A DNA stretch of 64,000 nt from Paraburkholderia susongensis. Its GTDB lineage: Bacteria; Pseudomonadota; Gammaproteobacteria; Burkholderiales; Burkholderiaceae. Below are positions 49,857 through 59,323 of this stretch, in pieces. Position 1 is the first letter of the stretch; every line of letters starts with the position of its first letter. The translations under genes and the position numbers were made by a program. The DNA is taken from NCBI RefSeq assembly GCF_900177725.1, contig NZ_FXAT01000004.1, positions 620,001 to 684,000 of the forward strand, written 5' to 3'. Under the pieces are notes generated by a model, which saw only the letters and a program-made list of their open reading frames with translations, did not search any database and was not told where the DNA came from.

Positions 49857-51658
49857 ACGCGAACAATGTCCTGCAGGCGAGCATTTTCATCGTCGTGCTG
49901 CTGGCCGCCGCGGTGCCGGTGGCGAGCTATCTCGGCGCGGTGATGGATGGCAGCTCGCGCGTGGTGCGCTTTGGCGCGCCGCTCGAGCGGCTGCTCTACC
50001 GGATCGCGGGCGTCGATCCATCCGCGGAGATGGGCTGGAAGCATTACGCGATCGCGACAGTCGCTTTCAACGTCCTCGGCGTGGGGTTCCTTTACGTGCT
50101 GTTGCGCGTGCAGGGCTGGCTGCCGGGCAATCCGCAGCAGTTCGGCGCGATGTCGGTCGACAGCGCGTTCAATACGGCGGTCAGCTTCGTGACCAACACG
50201 AACTGGCAGGACTACACGCCTGAGCAGACCGTCGGCTATCTGACGCAGATGCTCGGGCTGACCGTGCAGAACTTCCTCTCGGCGGCGAGCGCCATCGTCG
50301 TCGTGATGGCGTTGATTCGCGGTTTCGCGCGCCACACCGCGCAGACCATCGGCAACTTCTGGGTCGACATCACACGCGTGACGCTGTACGTGCTCATTCC
50401 GATGGCGGCGGTCGTCGCGGCCTTGCTGATGAGCCAAGGCGTGATCCAGAACTTCAAGGCGTATCAGGACGTCCCGACGCTGCAAACCACCACTTACGCC
50501 GCGCCGAAGCTCGACGCGCAAGGCAATCCGGTGAAGGACGCGAAGGGCAATCCGGCCACGGTCGACACCCAGGTGAAGACGCAGACCCTCGCGATGGGCC
50601 CGGTCGCCTCGCAGGAAGCGATCAAGATGCTCGGCACCAACGGCGGCGGTTTCTTCAACGGCAACTCGGCGCATCCGTATGAAAACCCGACGCCGTTCTC
50701 GAACTTCGTGCAGATTTTCTCGATCCTCATCATTCCGGCGGCGCTCACGCTCGTGTTCGGCCGCGTGATCGGCGACCGCAGGCAGGGCGTGGCCGTGCTC
50801 GCGGCGATGACGATTGCGTTCGGCGTCTGCGTGTTCGGCGAAATGAGCGCGGAGCAGAGCGGCAATCCGGCGTTCGCCGCATTGCATATCGATCAGTCGG
50901 CCAACGCGCTGCAGCCGGGCGGTAACGCGGAAGGCAAGGAAACGCGCTTCGGCATCGCGCAGTCGGGCATCTTCACGGTCGCGACCACGGCGGCGTCGTG
51001 CGGCGCCGTCGTCAATACGCACGACTCGCTCACGCCGATCGGCGGCCTGTACCCGATGCTGCTGATGCAGCTCGGCGAAGTGATCTTCGGCGGGGTCGGC
51101 TCCGGCATGTACGGGATGCTCGTGTTCGCGCTGCTCGCGGTGTTCGTCGCGGGACTCATGATCGGCCGCACGCCCGAGTACGTCGGCAAGAAGATCGAGG
51201 CGTACGAGATGAAGATGGTGTCGATCGTCGTGCTGCTCACACCGTTGCTCGTGCTCGTCGGCACTTCGATCGCAGTGCTTAGCGACGCGGGCAAGGCCGG
51301 CATCGCGAACCCCGGCGCGCACGGCTTCTCCGAAATTCTCTACGCGTTCAGCTCGGCGGCGAACAACAACGGCAGCGCGTTCGCGGGCCTGTCGGTGAAC
51401 ACACCGTTCTACAACTGGCTCACCGCGATCGCGATGTGGTTCGGCCGCTTCGGCACGATCGTCCCGGTGCTCGCGATTGCGGGCTCGCTCGCCGCGAAGA
51501 AGCGCATCGGCGTGACCGGCGGCACGCTGCCCACGCATGGGCCACTCTTCGTCGTGCTGCTGCTCGGCACCGTGCTGCTGGTCGGCGCACTGACCTACGT
51601 GCCGGCGCTCGCGCTCGGTCCCGGCGTCGAACATCTGATCATGATGGGCGCGCACTGA
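49853..51658 (+). CDS. kdpA: Potassium-transporting ATPase subunit KdpA
   Basis: K+-selective channel-like subunit of the high-affinity KdpFABC pump. 601 aa versus about 557 in E. coli. Four pore-loop repeats are visible: FNTAVSFVTNTNWQDYTPE, TNGGGFFNGNSAHPYENPTPFSN, FTVATTAASCGAVVNTHDSLTP and FSSAANNNGSAFAGL. About 35 extra residues in a periplasmic loop (near 215-250) hold a tandem DAQGNPVK/DAKGNPAT duplication. Coupled to kdpF by ATGA overlap. Confidence 0.97.
   Translation: MNANNVLQASIFIVVLLAAAVPVASYLGAVMDGSSRVVRFGAPLERLLYRIAGVDPSAEMGWKHYAIATVAFNVLGVGFLYVLLRVQGWLPGNPQQFGAMSVDSAFNTAVSFVTNTNWQDYTPEQTVGYLTQMLGLTVQNFLSAASAIVVVMALIRGFARHTAQTIGNFWVDITRVTLYVLIPMAAVVAALLMSQGVIQNFKAYQDVPTLQTTTYAAPKLDAQGNPVKDAKGNPATVDTQVKTQTLAMGPVASQEAIKMLGTNGGGFFNGNSAHPYENPTPFSNFVQIFSILIIPAALTLVFGRVIGDRRQGVAVLAAMTIAFGVCVFGEMSAEQSGNPAFAALHIDQSANALQPGGNAEGKETRFGIAQSGIFTVATTAASCGAVVNTHDSLTPIGGLYPMLLMQLGEVIFGGVGSGMYGMLVFALLAVFVAGLMIGRTPEYVGKKIEAYEMKMVSIVVLLTPLLVLVGTSIAVLSDAGKAGIANPGAHGFSEILYAFSSAANNNGSAFAGLSVNTPFYNWLTAIAMWFGRFGTIVPVLAIAGSLAAKKRIGVTGGTLPTHGPLFVVLLLGTVLLVGALTYVPALALGPGVEHLIMMGAH
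50513..50560 (+). repeat. Tandem 24-bp duplication within kdpA
   Basis: Two imperfect 24-bp units (50513-50536 and 50537-50560), encoding DAQGNPVK and DAKGNPAT in the extended periplasmic loop. Confidence 0.7.
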
Positions 51659-51768
51659 CAGGCCTATGTGACGCGCCGATGGGAACCCGCGGCTGAACAA
51701 GTGAAAGCGCTTGCCGGTGAATGCCAGGCAAGACCCCCGGCAAGCGCAAAGGGATATTCGAGGATTCA

Positions 51769-53853
51769 ATGACTGAACACAATGCTACGAGATCCATGTT
51801 CGACCCGGCGCTGCTGCGCCCGGCGATCGTGGATTCCTTCAGGAAGCTCACGCCGCGCACGCAGTTCCGCAACCCGGTGATGTTCTGTGTGTACGTCGGC
51901 AGCATTCTGACCACCATTCTGTGGATCGCCGCGCTCGGTGGCCAGGCCGAGGCGCCCGCGGGTTTCATTCTCGCGGTCACGCTGTGGCTGTGGTTCACGG
52001 TGTTGTTCGCGAACTTCGCTGAGGCGCTTGCCGAAGGCCGTTCGAAGGCCCAGGCCGCGTCGCTGCGCAGCGCGAAGAAAGACGTGATGGCCAAGAAGCT
52101 CAACGAGCCGCATCCGAAGTCGCCGATCCGCATCATGACGGCTTCCGATCTGCGCAAGGGCGACGTCGTGCTGGTCGAGACCGGCGACGTGATTCCGGCC
52201 GACGGCGAAGTAATCGACGGCGTCGCGTCGGTCGACGAGTCGGCGATCACCGGCGAATCGGCGCCCGTGATTCGCGAGTCGGGCGGCGATTTTTCCTCGG
52301 TGACGGGCGGCACGCGCGTGCTGTCGGACTGGATCGTCGTGCGCGTCACCGCGAATCCGGGCGAGGCGTTTCTCGACCGCATGATCGCGATGGTGGAAGG
52401 CGCCAAGCGTCAGAAGACGCCGAACGAAATCGCGCTGACCATCCTGCTCGTCGCGCTGACGATCGTGATGCTGCTCGCCACCGCGACGCTGCTGCCGTTC
52501 TCGATATTCTCCGTCGAAGCCGCGAAGGCAGGGCACGTAGTGACGATTACTGCGCTCGTCGCGCTGCTCGTGTGCCTGATTCCGACCACGATCGGCGGGC
52601 TGCTCTCGGCGATCGGCGTGGCAGGCATGAGCCGCATGATGCAGGCGAACGTGATCGCGACGTCAGGACGTGCCGTGGAGGCCGCCGGCGACGTCGACGT
52701 GCTGCTGCTCGACAAGACCGGCACGATCACGCTCGGCAACCGTCAGGCATCGCAGTTCCTGCCGGCGCCCGGTCTCACCGAGGAAGCGCTCGCCGATGTC
52801 GCGCAGCTGTCGTCGCTCGCCGATGAAACGCCGGAAGGCCGCAGCATCGTCGTGCTCGCGAAGCAGCGCTTCAATATCCGCCAGCGCGATATGAGTTCGC
52901 TGCACGCGGTGTTCCTCGCGTTCACCGCGCAGACGCGCATGAGCGGCGTCGACCTGCCTGGGCGCGAAATCCGCAAGGGCGCGGCCGATGCGGTCAAGCA
53001 CTACGTCGAAGTGAACGGCGGCCGTTTCCCGAACGAAGTCAGCAGCGCGGTGGCGGATGTGGCCCGGCGCGGCAGCACGCCGCTCGTGGTCGCCGAGAAA
53101 GGCGAGCAGGGCGCGCGCGTGCTCGGCGTGATCGAGCTGAAGGACGTCGTGAAAGGCGGCATCAAGGAGCGTTTCGCCGAGCTGCGCAGGATGGGCATCA
53201 AGACCGTGATGGTGACGGGCGACAACCGGCTCACGGCAGCGGCGATCGCGGCCGAGGCGGGCGTCGACGATTTCCTCGCCGAGGCGACGCCGGAAACGAA
53301 GCTCGCGACGATTCGCGCGCACCAGGCCGAAGGCCGCCTCGTCGCGATGACCGGCGACGGCACCAACGACGCGCCGGCGCTCGCGCAGGCCGACGTCGCG
53401 GTGGCGATGAACACCGGCACGCAGGCCGCGAAAGAGGCGGGCAACATGGTCGACCTCGATTCGAACCCGACCAAGCTCATCGAGATCGTCGAGATCGGCA
53501 AGCAGATGCTGATGACGCGCGGCTCGCTCACGACGTTCTCGATCGCCAACGACGTTGCCAAGTACTTCGCGATCATTCCGGCCGCGTTCGCCTCGACGTA
53601 TCCGGCATTGAATGCGCTGAACGTGATGCATCTCGCGACGCCGGCCTCGGCGATCATGTCGGCGGTGATTTTCAACGCGCTCATCATCGTGATGCTGATT
53701 CCGCTGGCGCTCAAAGGCGTGCGCTATCGCGCGCTCGGCGCCGCGATCCTGCTGCGCCGCAATCTGCTGATCTATGGTCTCGGCGGGATCATCGTGCCGT
53801 TCATCGGCATCAAGCTGATCGACATGGTGCTTGCGGCATTCGGCTGGGTTTGA
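51769..53853 (+). CDS. kdpB: Potassium-transporting ATPase ATP-binding subunit KdpB
   Basis: P-type ATPase catalytic subunit, 694 aa. Phosphorylation motif DKTGT with Asp 315, actuator TGES (SAITGESAPVI), hinge MTGDGTNDAPALAQADV and KEAGNMVDLDSNPTKLIE. It couples ATP hydrolysis to K+ uptake through KdpA. The start at MTEHNAT is preferred (GAGG 51759-51762) over an upstream ATG at 51721. 110 bp separate it from kdpA. Confidence 0.97.
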   Translation: MTEHNATRSMFDPALLRPAIVDSFRKLTPRTQFRNPVMFCVYVGSILTTILWIAALGGQAEAPAGFILAVTLWLWFTVLFANFAEALAEGRSKAQAASLRSAKKDVMAKKLNEPHPKSPIRIMTASDLRKGDVVLVETGDVIPADGEVIDGVASVDESAITGESAPVIRESGGDFSSVTGGTRVLSDWIVVRVTANPGEAFLDRMIAMVEGAKRQKTPNEIALTILLVALTIVMLLATATLLPFSIFSVEAAKAGHVVTITALVALLVCLIPTTIGGLLSAIGVAGMSRMMQANVIATSGRAVEAAGDVDVLLLDKTGTITLGNRQASQFLPAPGLTEEALADVAQLSSLADETPEGRSIVVLAKQRFNIRQRDMSSLHAVFLAFTAQTRMSGVDLPGREIRKGAADAVKHYVEVNGGRFPNEVSSAVADVARRGSTPLVVAEKGEQGARVLGVIELKDVVKGGIKERFAELRRMGIKTVMVTGDNRLTAAAIAAEAGVDDFLAEATPETKLATIRAHQAEGRLVAMTGDGTNDAPALAQADVAVAMNTGTQAAKEAGNMVDLDSNPTKLIEIVEIGKQMLMTRGSLTTFSIANDVAKYFAIIPAAFASTYPALNALNVMHLATPASAIMSAVIFNALIIVMLIPLALKGVRYRALGAAILLRRNLLIYGLGGIIVPFIGIKLIDMVLAAFGWV

Positions 53854-53911
53854 GCGCGAGCCGCCCTGCTACGAAGTGATGAAAAGTGATGAAAAGGGAA
53901 AGAGACCCATC

Positions 53912-54490
53912 ATGAAAAATCTGTTCCGTCCGTTGATCGTGATCTTCGCGGTGCTCACCGCGATCACCGGACTCGCTTATCCCGCGGTGATGACCGCGAT
54001 CGGTCAGACCGCGTTCCGCAATCAGGCCAACGGCAGCCTGATCGAGCAGAACGGCAAGGTGGTCGGCTCGCAGCTGATCGGCCAGCAGTTCGATGCGCCA
54101 CAGTACTTCTGGGGCCGTCTGTCGGCGACGACGCCGATGCCGTACAACGCCCAGAACTCGGGCGGCTCGAATCTCGGGCCGAACAACCCGGCGCTGCTCG
54201 ATGAGATCAAGGGCCGTCTCGATGCGCTGAAGGCGGCCGGCACCGATATGTCGAAGCCGGTGCCGGTCGATCTGGTTACCTCGTCGGGCAGCGGGCTCGA
54301 TCCCGAGATCAGCCCTGCGGCGGCGGCCTACCAGGTCGGGCGCGTCGCGCAGGCGCGCCATCTGGCGCCGGGCGACGTGCAGGCGCTCGTCGAGCGCTAC
54401 ACGACGGGGCGGCAGTTCGGCGTGCTCGGCGAGCCGCGCGTGAACGTGCTGAAGCTGAACCTCGCGCTCGATGAGATGAAACGCGGCTAA
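53912..54490 (+). CDS. kdpC: Potassium-transporting ATPase subunit KdpC
   Basis: 192-aa periplasmically exposed subunit with one N-terminal membrane helix (FRPLIVIFAVLTAITGLAYPAVMTAIGQ), then GSQLIGQQFDAPQYFWGRLSAT and SGSGLDPEISPAAAAYQVGRVAQAR, both diagnostic. Assists K+ capture in the Kdp complex. ATG follows a purine-rich GAAAGAGA. Confidence 0.96.
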   Translation: MKNLFRPLIVIFAVLTAITGLAYPAVMTAIGQTAFRNQANGSLIEQNGKVVGSQLIGQQFDAPQYFWGRLSATTPMPYNAQNSGGSNLGPNNPALLDEIKGRLDALKAAGTDMSKPVPVDLVTSSGSGLDPEISPAAAAYQVGRVAQARHLAPGDVQALVERYTTGRQFGVLGEPRVNVLKLNLALDEMKRG

Positions 54491-54743
54491 GGCAAGTCCG
54501 TCATTAGCGTGGGCATGGCCTGGTAGATTCGGGCGCGGAAGAATCACGCGCGCGAGGAATCAGGCGGGAAGATCGGGCCGGAAGCGAGCCGCGCCCCGTC
54601 GTGAGACTAAACGAGGCGCGGCGCCGTTGCGGTTCATCGGAGAAGCGGCGCCCGCGTGGCGCCGCGCCGCTATTTGCGGGCCGGCGTGGACCGTGCCACC
54701 ATGCAGACACCGTCGCTCGCACGACCATGAAAAATCACTGAGC

Positions 54744-57700
54744 ATGAACCGCCCCGATCCTGACGAACTGCTCGACAAGCTGCAGCGCGCCGAAGAAAAG
54801 CGCCAGCGCGGCAAGCTGAAGATTTTCTTCGGCGCGTCGGCCGGCGTCGGCAAGACTTATGCGATGTTGCAGGCCGCGCGGCGCCGCAAGGAGGAGGGCG
54901 TCGCGGTGCTGGTCGGTATCGCCGAGACGCATGGGCGCAGCGAAACCGCCGCGCTGCTCGCGGGGCTCGACGTGCTGCCGCTCGCGCATATCGAGTATCG
55001 CGGCCGCAAGCTCGGTGAGTTCGATCTCGACGCCGCGCTCGCGCGCAAGCCGCAACTGATTCTCGTCGACGAACTCGCGCATTCGAACGTGCAGGGCGCG
55101 CGCCACCTGAAGCGCTGGCAGGACGTCTACGAACTGCTCGATGCGGGCATCGACGTCTATACGACCGTCAACGTGCAGCACCTCGAAAGCCTCAATGACG
55201 TGGTCGGTCAGATCACCGGCATCCGCGTCTGGGAGACGGTGCCCGATCGCGTGTTCGATCACGCCGACGAAGTCACGCTCGTCGATCTGCCGGCCGAGGA
55301 ACTGCTCGACCGCATGCGCGACGGCAAGGTGTACATGGCGCAGCAGGCCGAGCGCGCGGTGCGCAACTTCTTTCGCAAGGGCAACCTGATCGCGCTGCGC
55401 GAGTTGGCGCTGCGCCGCACCGCCGATCGCGTCGATGCGCAGATGCGCGAGTATCGCGCCGACCGTTCGATCCAGCGCATCTGGCAGGCGCGTGAGCGGC
55501 TGCTCGTGTGCGTTGGCCCGGGCCCTGAGGCGCCGGCGCTGGTGCGCGCGGCGGCGCGTCTCGCCGCGAGCCTGAAGGCCGACTGGCTCGCCGTTTATGT
55601 CGAGACGCCCGCGTTGCAGCGTCTGCCCGACGCGCGTCGCGAACGCACGCTGAACGCGTTGAAGCTTGCCGCCGAGCTCGGCGCCGAAACCGCGACGCTC
55701 GCCGCCGCCGACGCGCTCGACGCGCTGATCGGCTACGCACAGGCGCGCAACGTGTCGAAGCTCGTGGCGGGCGCGTCGTCGCGCACGGGGGTGAGGCGCT
55801 GGCTGCGCAGACCGTTCGGTGAGCGCATCGCCGAGAAGACCGGCGATCTCGACCTCACGCTGATTCGCGTGTCGTCCGAACGGGATGGCGGCGAACAGCG
55901 GCGTCTCCTGAACACGACCGCCAATGCCTGGCGAGAGGCGCTGAGCGCGGCGCACGAACGCCGCTCGCCGCCGCGCGCGTACGCGCTTGCGCTCGCGATC
56001 GGCACGGCGATCACGCTGCTGTCGAGTCAGCTGATCGACCACATCGATCTGACCAACCTCGTGATGCTGTATCTGCTCGGCGTGATCTTCACGGCGGTGA
56101 AGCTCGGGCGCGGGCCGGGCGTCGTGCTGTCGTTCGCGAGCGTCGCCGCGTTCGATTTCTTTTTCGTGCCGCCGCGCATGTCGCTGTCGGTGTCCGATAC
56201 GCAGTACCTGCTGACTTTCTTCGGCATGCTGCTGACCTCGCTCGTCATCAGCCATCTGACTTCGAGTTTGCGCCGCGAGGCACGCGTCGCGCGGCGCCGC
56301 GAGCAGCGCACCGGCGCGATGTACGAGATGGCGCACGAACTGGCCGCGGCGCTGACCACCGAGCAGATCGTCGGCGTCGGCAGCCGGCACGTGAGCGAGG
56401 TGTTCGGCGCGCGCGTCGCGATCCTGCTGCCGGACAGCGCCGATCAGGTCAGGCAGAAGATCGAGGACCCCGACGCGGCGATCACGCTCGAAGGCGACGA
56501 GCTCGATCTCGACGTCGGCCAGTGGGTCTACGATCAGCAGAAGCCGGCCGGCCACGGCACCGACACGCTGCCCGCGGCGGCGGCGCTGTATCTGCCGCTG
56601 AAGGCGCCGATGCGCACGCGCGGTGTGCTAGCGGCTGTGGTGCGCGACGAGCGCGAGCTGAACGTGCCCGAGCAGCGGCGCATGCTCGACGCGTTCGCCG
56701 CGCAGATCGCGCTCGCGCTCGAGCGCGTGCATTACGTCGATATCGCGCGCGATGCGCTCGTCAACATGGAGTCGGAGCGGTTGCGCAATTCGCTGCTGTC
56801 GGCGATCTCGCACGATCTGCGCACGCCGTTGACGACGATCGTCGGTTTTTCGTCGATGCTCGCGCAAACGCGGCAAGGGCGGGAGCAAGCACAGATGACG
56901 GATGTGCACGCCGATGCAGCGCAGAAGGCACAGTCTGGCGCACAGGCAGAAGGAACCGCGCAAGCAGAGCCCGCCGCGCAGGCCGACGCACAACACGAAG
57001 TACAACACGAAGCACAACGTGAAGCACAAGCAGCCGCGCAGCGCAGCGACGAACTCGTCGAGGCGATCCACGAAGAGGCGCTGCGCATGACCGGCATCGT
57101 CACGAATCTGCTCGACATGGCGCGTCTGCAGGCCGGCAGTCTGCGGCTGAACCAGCAATGGACACTGCTCGAGGAAACCGTGGGCGCCGCGTTGCGCGCG
57201 TGCAAGCGCGTGCTCGCGGGGCATCCGGTGCGGGTCACCCTGCCGGCCGATCTGCCGCTGCTGCATCTCGATGCGGTGCTCATGGAGCGCCTCTTCTCGA
57301 ACCTGTTCGAGAACGCGGCCAAATACACCCCGCCCGGCACGCCGCTCACGATCGGCGCGCAGCAGATCGATGCGGACGGCGCGCCGTTCGTGCGCGTGAG
57401 CGTCGACGACGACGGCCCGGGGCTGCCCGCGGGCATGGAAGCGCGCGTGTTCGAGAAGTTCACGCGCGGCGAGAAGGAGTCGGCCAAGCCCGGCATCGGC
57501 CTGGGGCTCGCGATCTGCCGCGCGATCGTCGAGGCGCACGGCGGTACAATCGGCGCGCTCAACCGGATCGCGGCGGACGGCCGCGTCGAGGGTGCGCGCT
57601 TCTGGTTCACGCTGCCGGTCAAGACGCCACCCGACGTGCCTGATACGCTCGAAGACGAAGACGCCGCCGAGCCGCTGCATCACGCCGAGCCGCGTGCCGG

Positions 57701-57863
57701 AATGCGCGCCGGAATGCACTCAGAAACGTACGCAGAAACGCCCGGGGAGTCGCCAAGGGATGCGCACATCGAAGCGCATCTGGAAGCGCCCGCCGAAACT
57801 CGCACCGACATCCAATCCGGCGCTGCCGCCCTCAACCCGCTTGCCAGACCCACTCATGAGTGA
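54744..57863 (+). CDS. kdpD: Osmosensitive K+ channel sensor histidine kinase KdpD
   Basis: 1039-aa membrane sensor kinase (E. coli 894). N-terminal KdpD domain with Walker-like GASAGVGKTYAML, a Usp-like domain, a four-helix membrane domain (about residues 415-510), GAF, then the kinase: phospho-acceptor His 690 (SAISHDLRTPLTT), N-box LFSNLFENAAKYTPPG and DDGPGLP. Two additions are unusual: a 60-residue Ala/Gln/His/Glu-rich insertion (about 711-770) in the hairpin of the dimerisation domain and a 75-residue low-complexity tail. It overlaps kdpE by 8 bp. Confidence 0.95.
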   Translation: MNRPDPDELLDKLQRAEEKRQRGKLKIFFGASAGVGKTYAMLQAARRRKEEGVAVLVGIAETHGRSETAALLAGLDVLPLAHIEYRGRKLGEFDLDAALARKPQLILVDELAHSNVQGARHLKRWQDVYELLDAGIDVYTTVNVQHLESLNDVVGQITGIRVWETVPDRVFDHADEVTLVDLPAEELLDRMRDGKVYMAQQAERAVRNFFRKGNLIALRELALRRTADRVDAQMREYRADRSIQRIWQARERLLVCVGPGPEAPALVRAAARLAASLKADWLAVYVETPALQRLPDARRERTLNALKLAAELGAETATLAAADALDALIGYAQARNVSKLVAGASSRTGVRRWLRRPFGERIAEKTGDLDLTLIRVSSERDGGEQRRLLNTTANAWREALSAAHERRSPPRAYALALAIGTAITLLSSQLIDHIDLTNLVMLYLLGVIFTAVKLGRGPGVVLSFASVAAFDFFFVPPRMSLSVSDTQYLLTFFGMLLTSLVISHLTSSLRREARVARRREQRTGAMYEMAHELAAALTTEQIVGVGSRHVSEVFGARVAILLPDSADQVRQKIEDPDAAITLEGDELDLDVGQWVYDQQKPAGHGTDTLPAAAALYLPLKAPMRTRGVLAAVVRDERELNVPEQRRMLDAFAAQIALALERVHYVDIARDALVNMESERLRNSLLSAISHDLRTPLTTIVGFSSMLAQTRQGREQAQMTDVHADAAQKAQSGAQAEGTAQAEPAAQADAQHEVQHEAQREAQAAAQRSDELVEAIHEEALRMTGIVTNLLDMARLQAGSLRLNQQWTLLEETVGAALRACKRVLAGHPVRVTLPADLPLLHLDAVLMERLFSNLFENAAKYTPPGTPLTIGAQQIDADGAPFVRVSVDDDGPGLPAGMEARVFEKFTRGEKESAKPGIGLGLAICRAIVEAHGGTIGALNRIAADGRVEGARFWFTLPVKTPPDVPDTLEDEDAAEPLHHAEPRAGMRAGMHSETYAETPGESPRDAHIEAHLEAPAETRTDIQSGAAALNPLARPTHE
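56988..57035 (+). repeat. Four 12-bp repeats inside kdpD
   Basis: Units of GCACAACACGAA type at 56988, 57000, 57012 and 57024, encoding AQHE, VQHE, AQRE and AQAA. They form the end of the insertion in the dimerisation hairpin. Confidence 0.75.
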
Positions 57864-58554
57864 CCCGAGCATCACCGTCGTCCTGATCGAAGATGAAAAG
57901 CAGATTCGCCGTTTCGTGCGCGCGGCGCTGGAAGACGAGGGCATCGCCGTGCATGATGCCGAGACCGGCAAGCAGGGGCTCGTCGAGGCGGCGACGCGCA
58001 AGCCCGATCTCGTGATCGTCGATCTCGGCCTGCCCGATACCGATGGCCTCGAAGTGATCCGCGAGCTGCGCGGCTGGAGCGAGCTGCCGGTGATCGTGCT
58101 GTCGGCGCGCACCCAGGAAAGCGAGAAGGTCGCCGCGCTCGACGCCGGCGCGGACGACTACCTGACCAAGCCGTTCGGCGTCTCCGAGTTGCTCGCGCGG
58201 ATCAGGGCGCATCTGCGGCGGCGCAATCAGGGTGGCGCGAGCGAATCGCCGCAGGTGCGTTTCGGCACGGTCACCGTCGATCTCGCGCTGCGCCAGGTCA
58301 CGCGCGAGGGCGCCGTGATTCATCTGACGCCAATCGAATACCGGCTGCTCGCGACGCTCGTGCGCCACGCCGGCCGCGTGCTCACGCACCGGCAACTGCT
58401 GCGTGACGTGTGGGGGCCGTCGCACGTCGAAAGCCACCACTATCTGCGCATCTACATGGCGCATCTGCGCGGCAAGCTCGAGCGCGACCCGGCGCAGCCG
58501 GAGCATATAGTCACGGAAACGGGCGTCGGCTACCGACTGGTGGGGGCTGTGTGA
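57856..58554 (+). CDS. kdpE: Response regulator KdpE
   Basis: OmpR/PhoB-family regulator of the kdp operon. 232 aa: receiver domain with acidic pocket Glu 12/Asp 13, phospho-acceptor Asp 56 (LVIVDLGLPD), LSAR and DDYLTKPF, then a winged-helix DNA-binding domain (IEYRLLATLVRHAGRVLTHRQLLRDVWG). Overlap with kdpD (ATGAGTGA) indicates coupled translation. It should bind upstream of the first kdp ORF. Confidence 0.97.
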   Translation: MSDPSITVVLIEDEKQIRRFVRAALEDEGIAVHDAETGKQGLVEAATRKPDLVIVDLGLPDTDGLEVIRELRGWSELPVIVLSARTQESEKVAALDAGADDYLTKPFGVSELLARIRAHLRRRNQGGASESPQVRFGTVTVDLALRQVTREGAVIHLTPIEYRLLATLVRHAGRVLTHRQLLRDVWGPSHVESHHYLRIYMAHLRGKLERDPAQPEHIVTETGVGYRLVGAV

Positions 58555-58688
58555 GGCGGGGAGCCGGCGGCGGGCGCCTTATCGTGGGTGCTTGTGCGTG
58601 CTTTGTGCGTACCTCGATGCGCGGGGCTTGGCACGCCTGTGGCGGGCTCGCGAAGGTCCCCGCGCCCTGCCGTACTTCCGAGTTTCGC

Positions 58689-58694
58689 TATAAT
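58689..58694 (+). promoter_or_regulatory. -10 element of the gdx promoter
   Basis: Perfect TATAAT. Transcription would begin near 58701, directly at the first riboswitch stem. No good -35 is visible (CTGCCG at 58667 is weak). Confidence 0.6.
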
Positions 58695-58701
58695 CCCCTG
58701 A

Positions 58702-58746
58702 CGTAAGGACGACCTTACGCTTGCATCGATCATCGGGGACGGCCCC
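58702..58746 (+). promoter_or_regulatory. Guanidine-II (mini-ykkC) riboswitch
   Basis: Two hairpins with the diagnostic ACGR tetraloops: P1 CGTAAGG-ACGA-CCTTACG (58702-58719) and P2 GGGG-ACGG-CCCC (58735-58746), joined by a 15-nt linker. This is the whole consensus of the guanidine-II class. Seven T follow P2 (58747-58753), then GGAG (58757-58760), the ribosome-binding site of the exporter gene. Binding of guanidinium should switch expression on, by translation or perhaps termination at the T-run. Confidence 0.93.
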
Positions 58747-58767
58747 TTTTTTTCATGGAGCTGTCTG

Positions 58768-59088
58768 ATGTCCTGGTTTCTTCTTCTCATCGCCGGTTTG
58801 CTCGAAGTCGCATGGGCCACCGGTCTCAAAACTTCCGAAGGTTTCACCCGTTTCTGGCCGTCCGTGTTCACGATCGTGACCGCTCTCGGCAGCTTCGCGC
58901 TGCTCGCCGTCGCGATGCGCCAGTTGCCGCTCGGCACGGCCTACGCGGTCTGGACCGGGATCGGCGCGGTCGGCGCCTTCGTGTTCGGCGTCGTGATGAT
59001 GGGCGAGGCGCTTTCCGTCGCGCGGGTCGCCAGCGCGGCGCTGATCGTGGTCGGCCTCGTCGGGCTGAAGCTGTCGTCGGGGCACTGA
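58768..59088 (+). CDS. gdx: Guanidinium exporter Gdx (SugE), SMR family
   Basis: 106-aa, four-helix small multidrug resistance protein that works as a dual-topology dimer and exchanges guanidinium for protons. The essential Glu 13 in SWFLLLIAGLLEVAWATGLK, KTSEGFTR and GTAYAVWTGIGAVGAF follow the Gdx rather than EmrE pattern. A guanidine-II riboswitch lies 22 bp upstream, which agrees with the substrate. ATG is 7 nt after GGAG. Confidence 0.95.
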   Translation: MSWFLLLIAGLLEVAWATGLKTSEGFTRFWPSVFTIVTALGSFALLAVAMRQLPLGTAYAVWTGIGAVGAFVFGVVMMGEALSVARVASAALIVVGLVGLKLSSGH

Positions 59089-59183
59089 CCCAACGGGCAT
59101 TGATCCTGGGCGATTGACCCGGAAACCGCTGCCGCGCCCGCCGCACTTCGTTCGCCGCTCTACGTTCTGCGAATTAACGTAGC

Positions 59184-59189
59184 TATAAT
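59184..59189 (+). promoter_or_regulatory. Possible -10 element upstream of the DUF4126 gene
   Basis: TATAAT, 135 bp before the ATG at 59324. No clear -35. Confidence 0.4.
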
Positions 59190-59323
59190 GAGACAGAAAC
59201 GATCCTGAAATTGCCCGCGGCCTGCCCGGCGCGGCCGGCCAGGCGAGTCTGACGACTCCGGCGCGGAGCTTGCGCTTCATCCCGCCGCTGCGTTCGGCAC
59301 GCCCCAAGCGCTTGGAGGCGGCC

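Noticed and set aside
49814..51769. 651-codon frame antisense to kdpA
   Set aside because: Shadow ORF opposite a clear kdpA with all pore loops.
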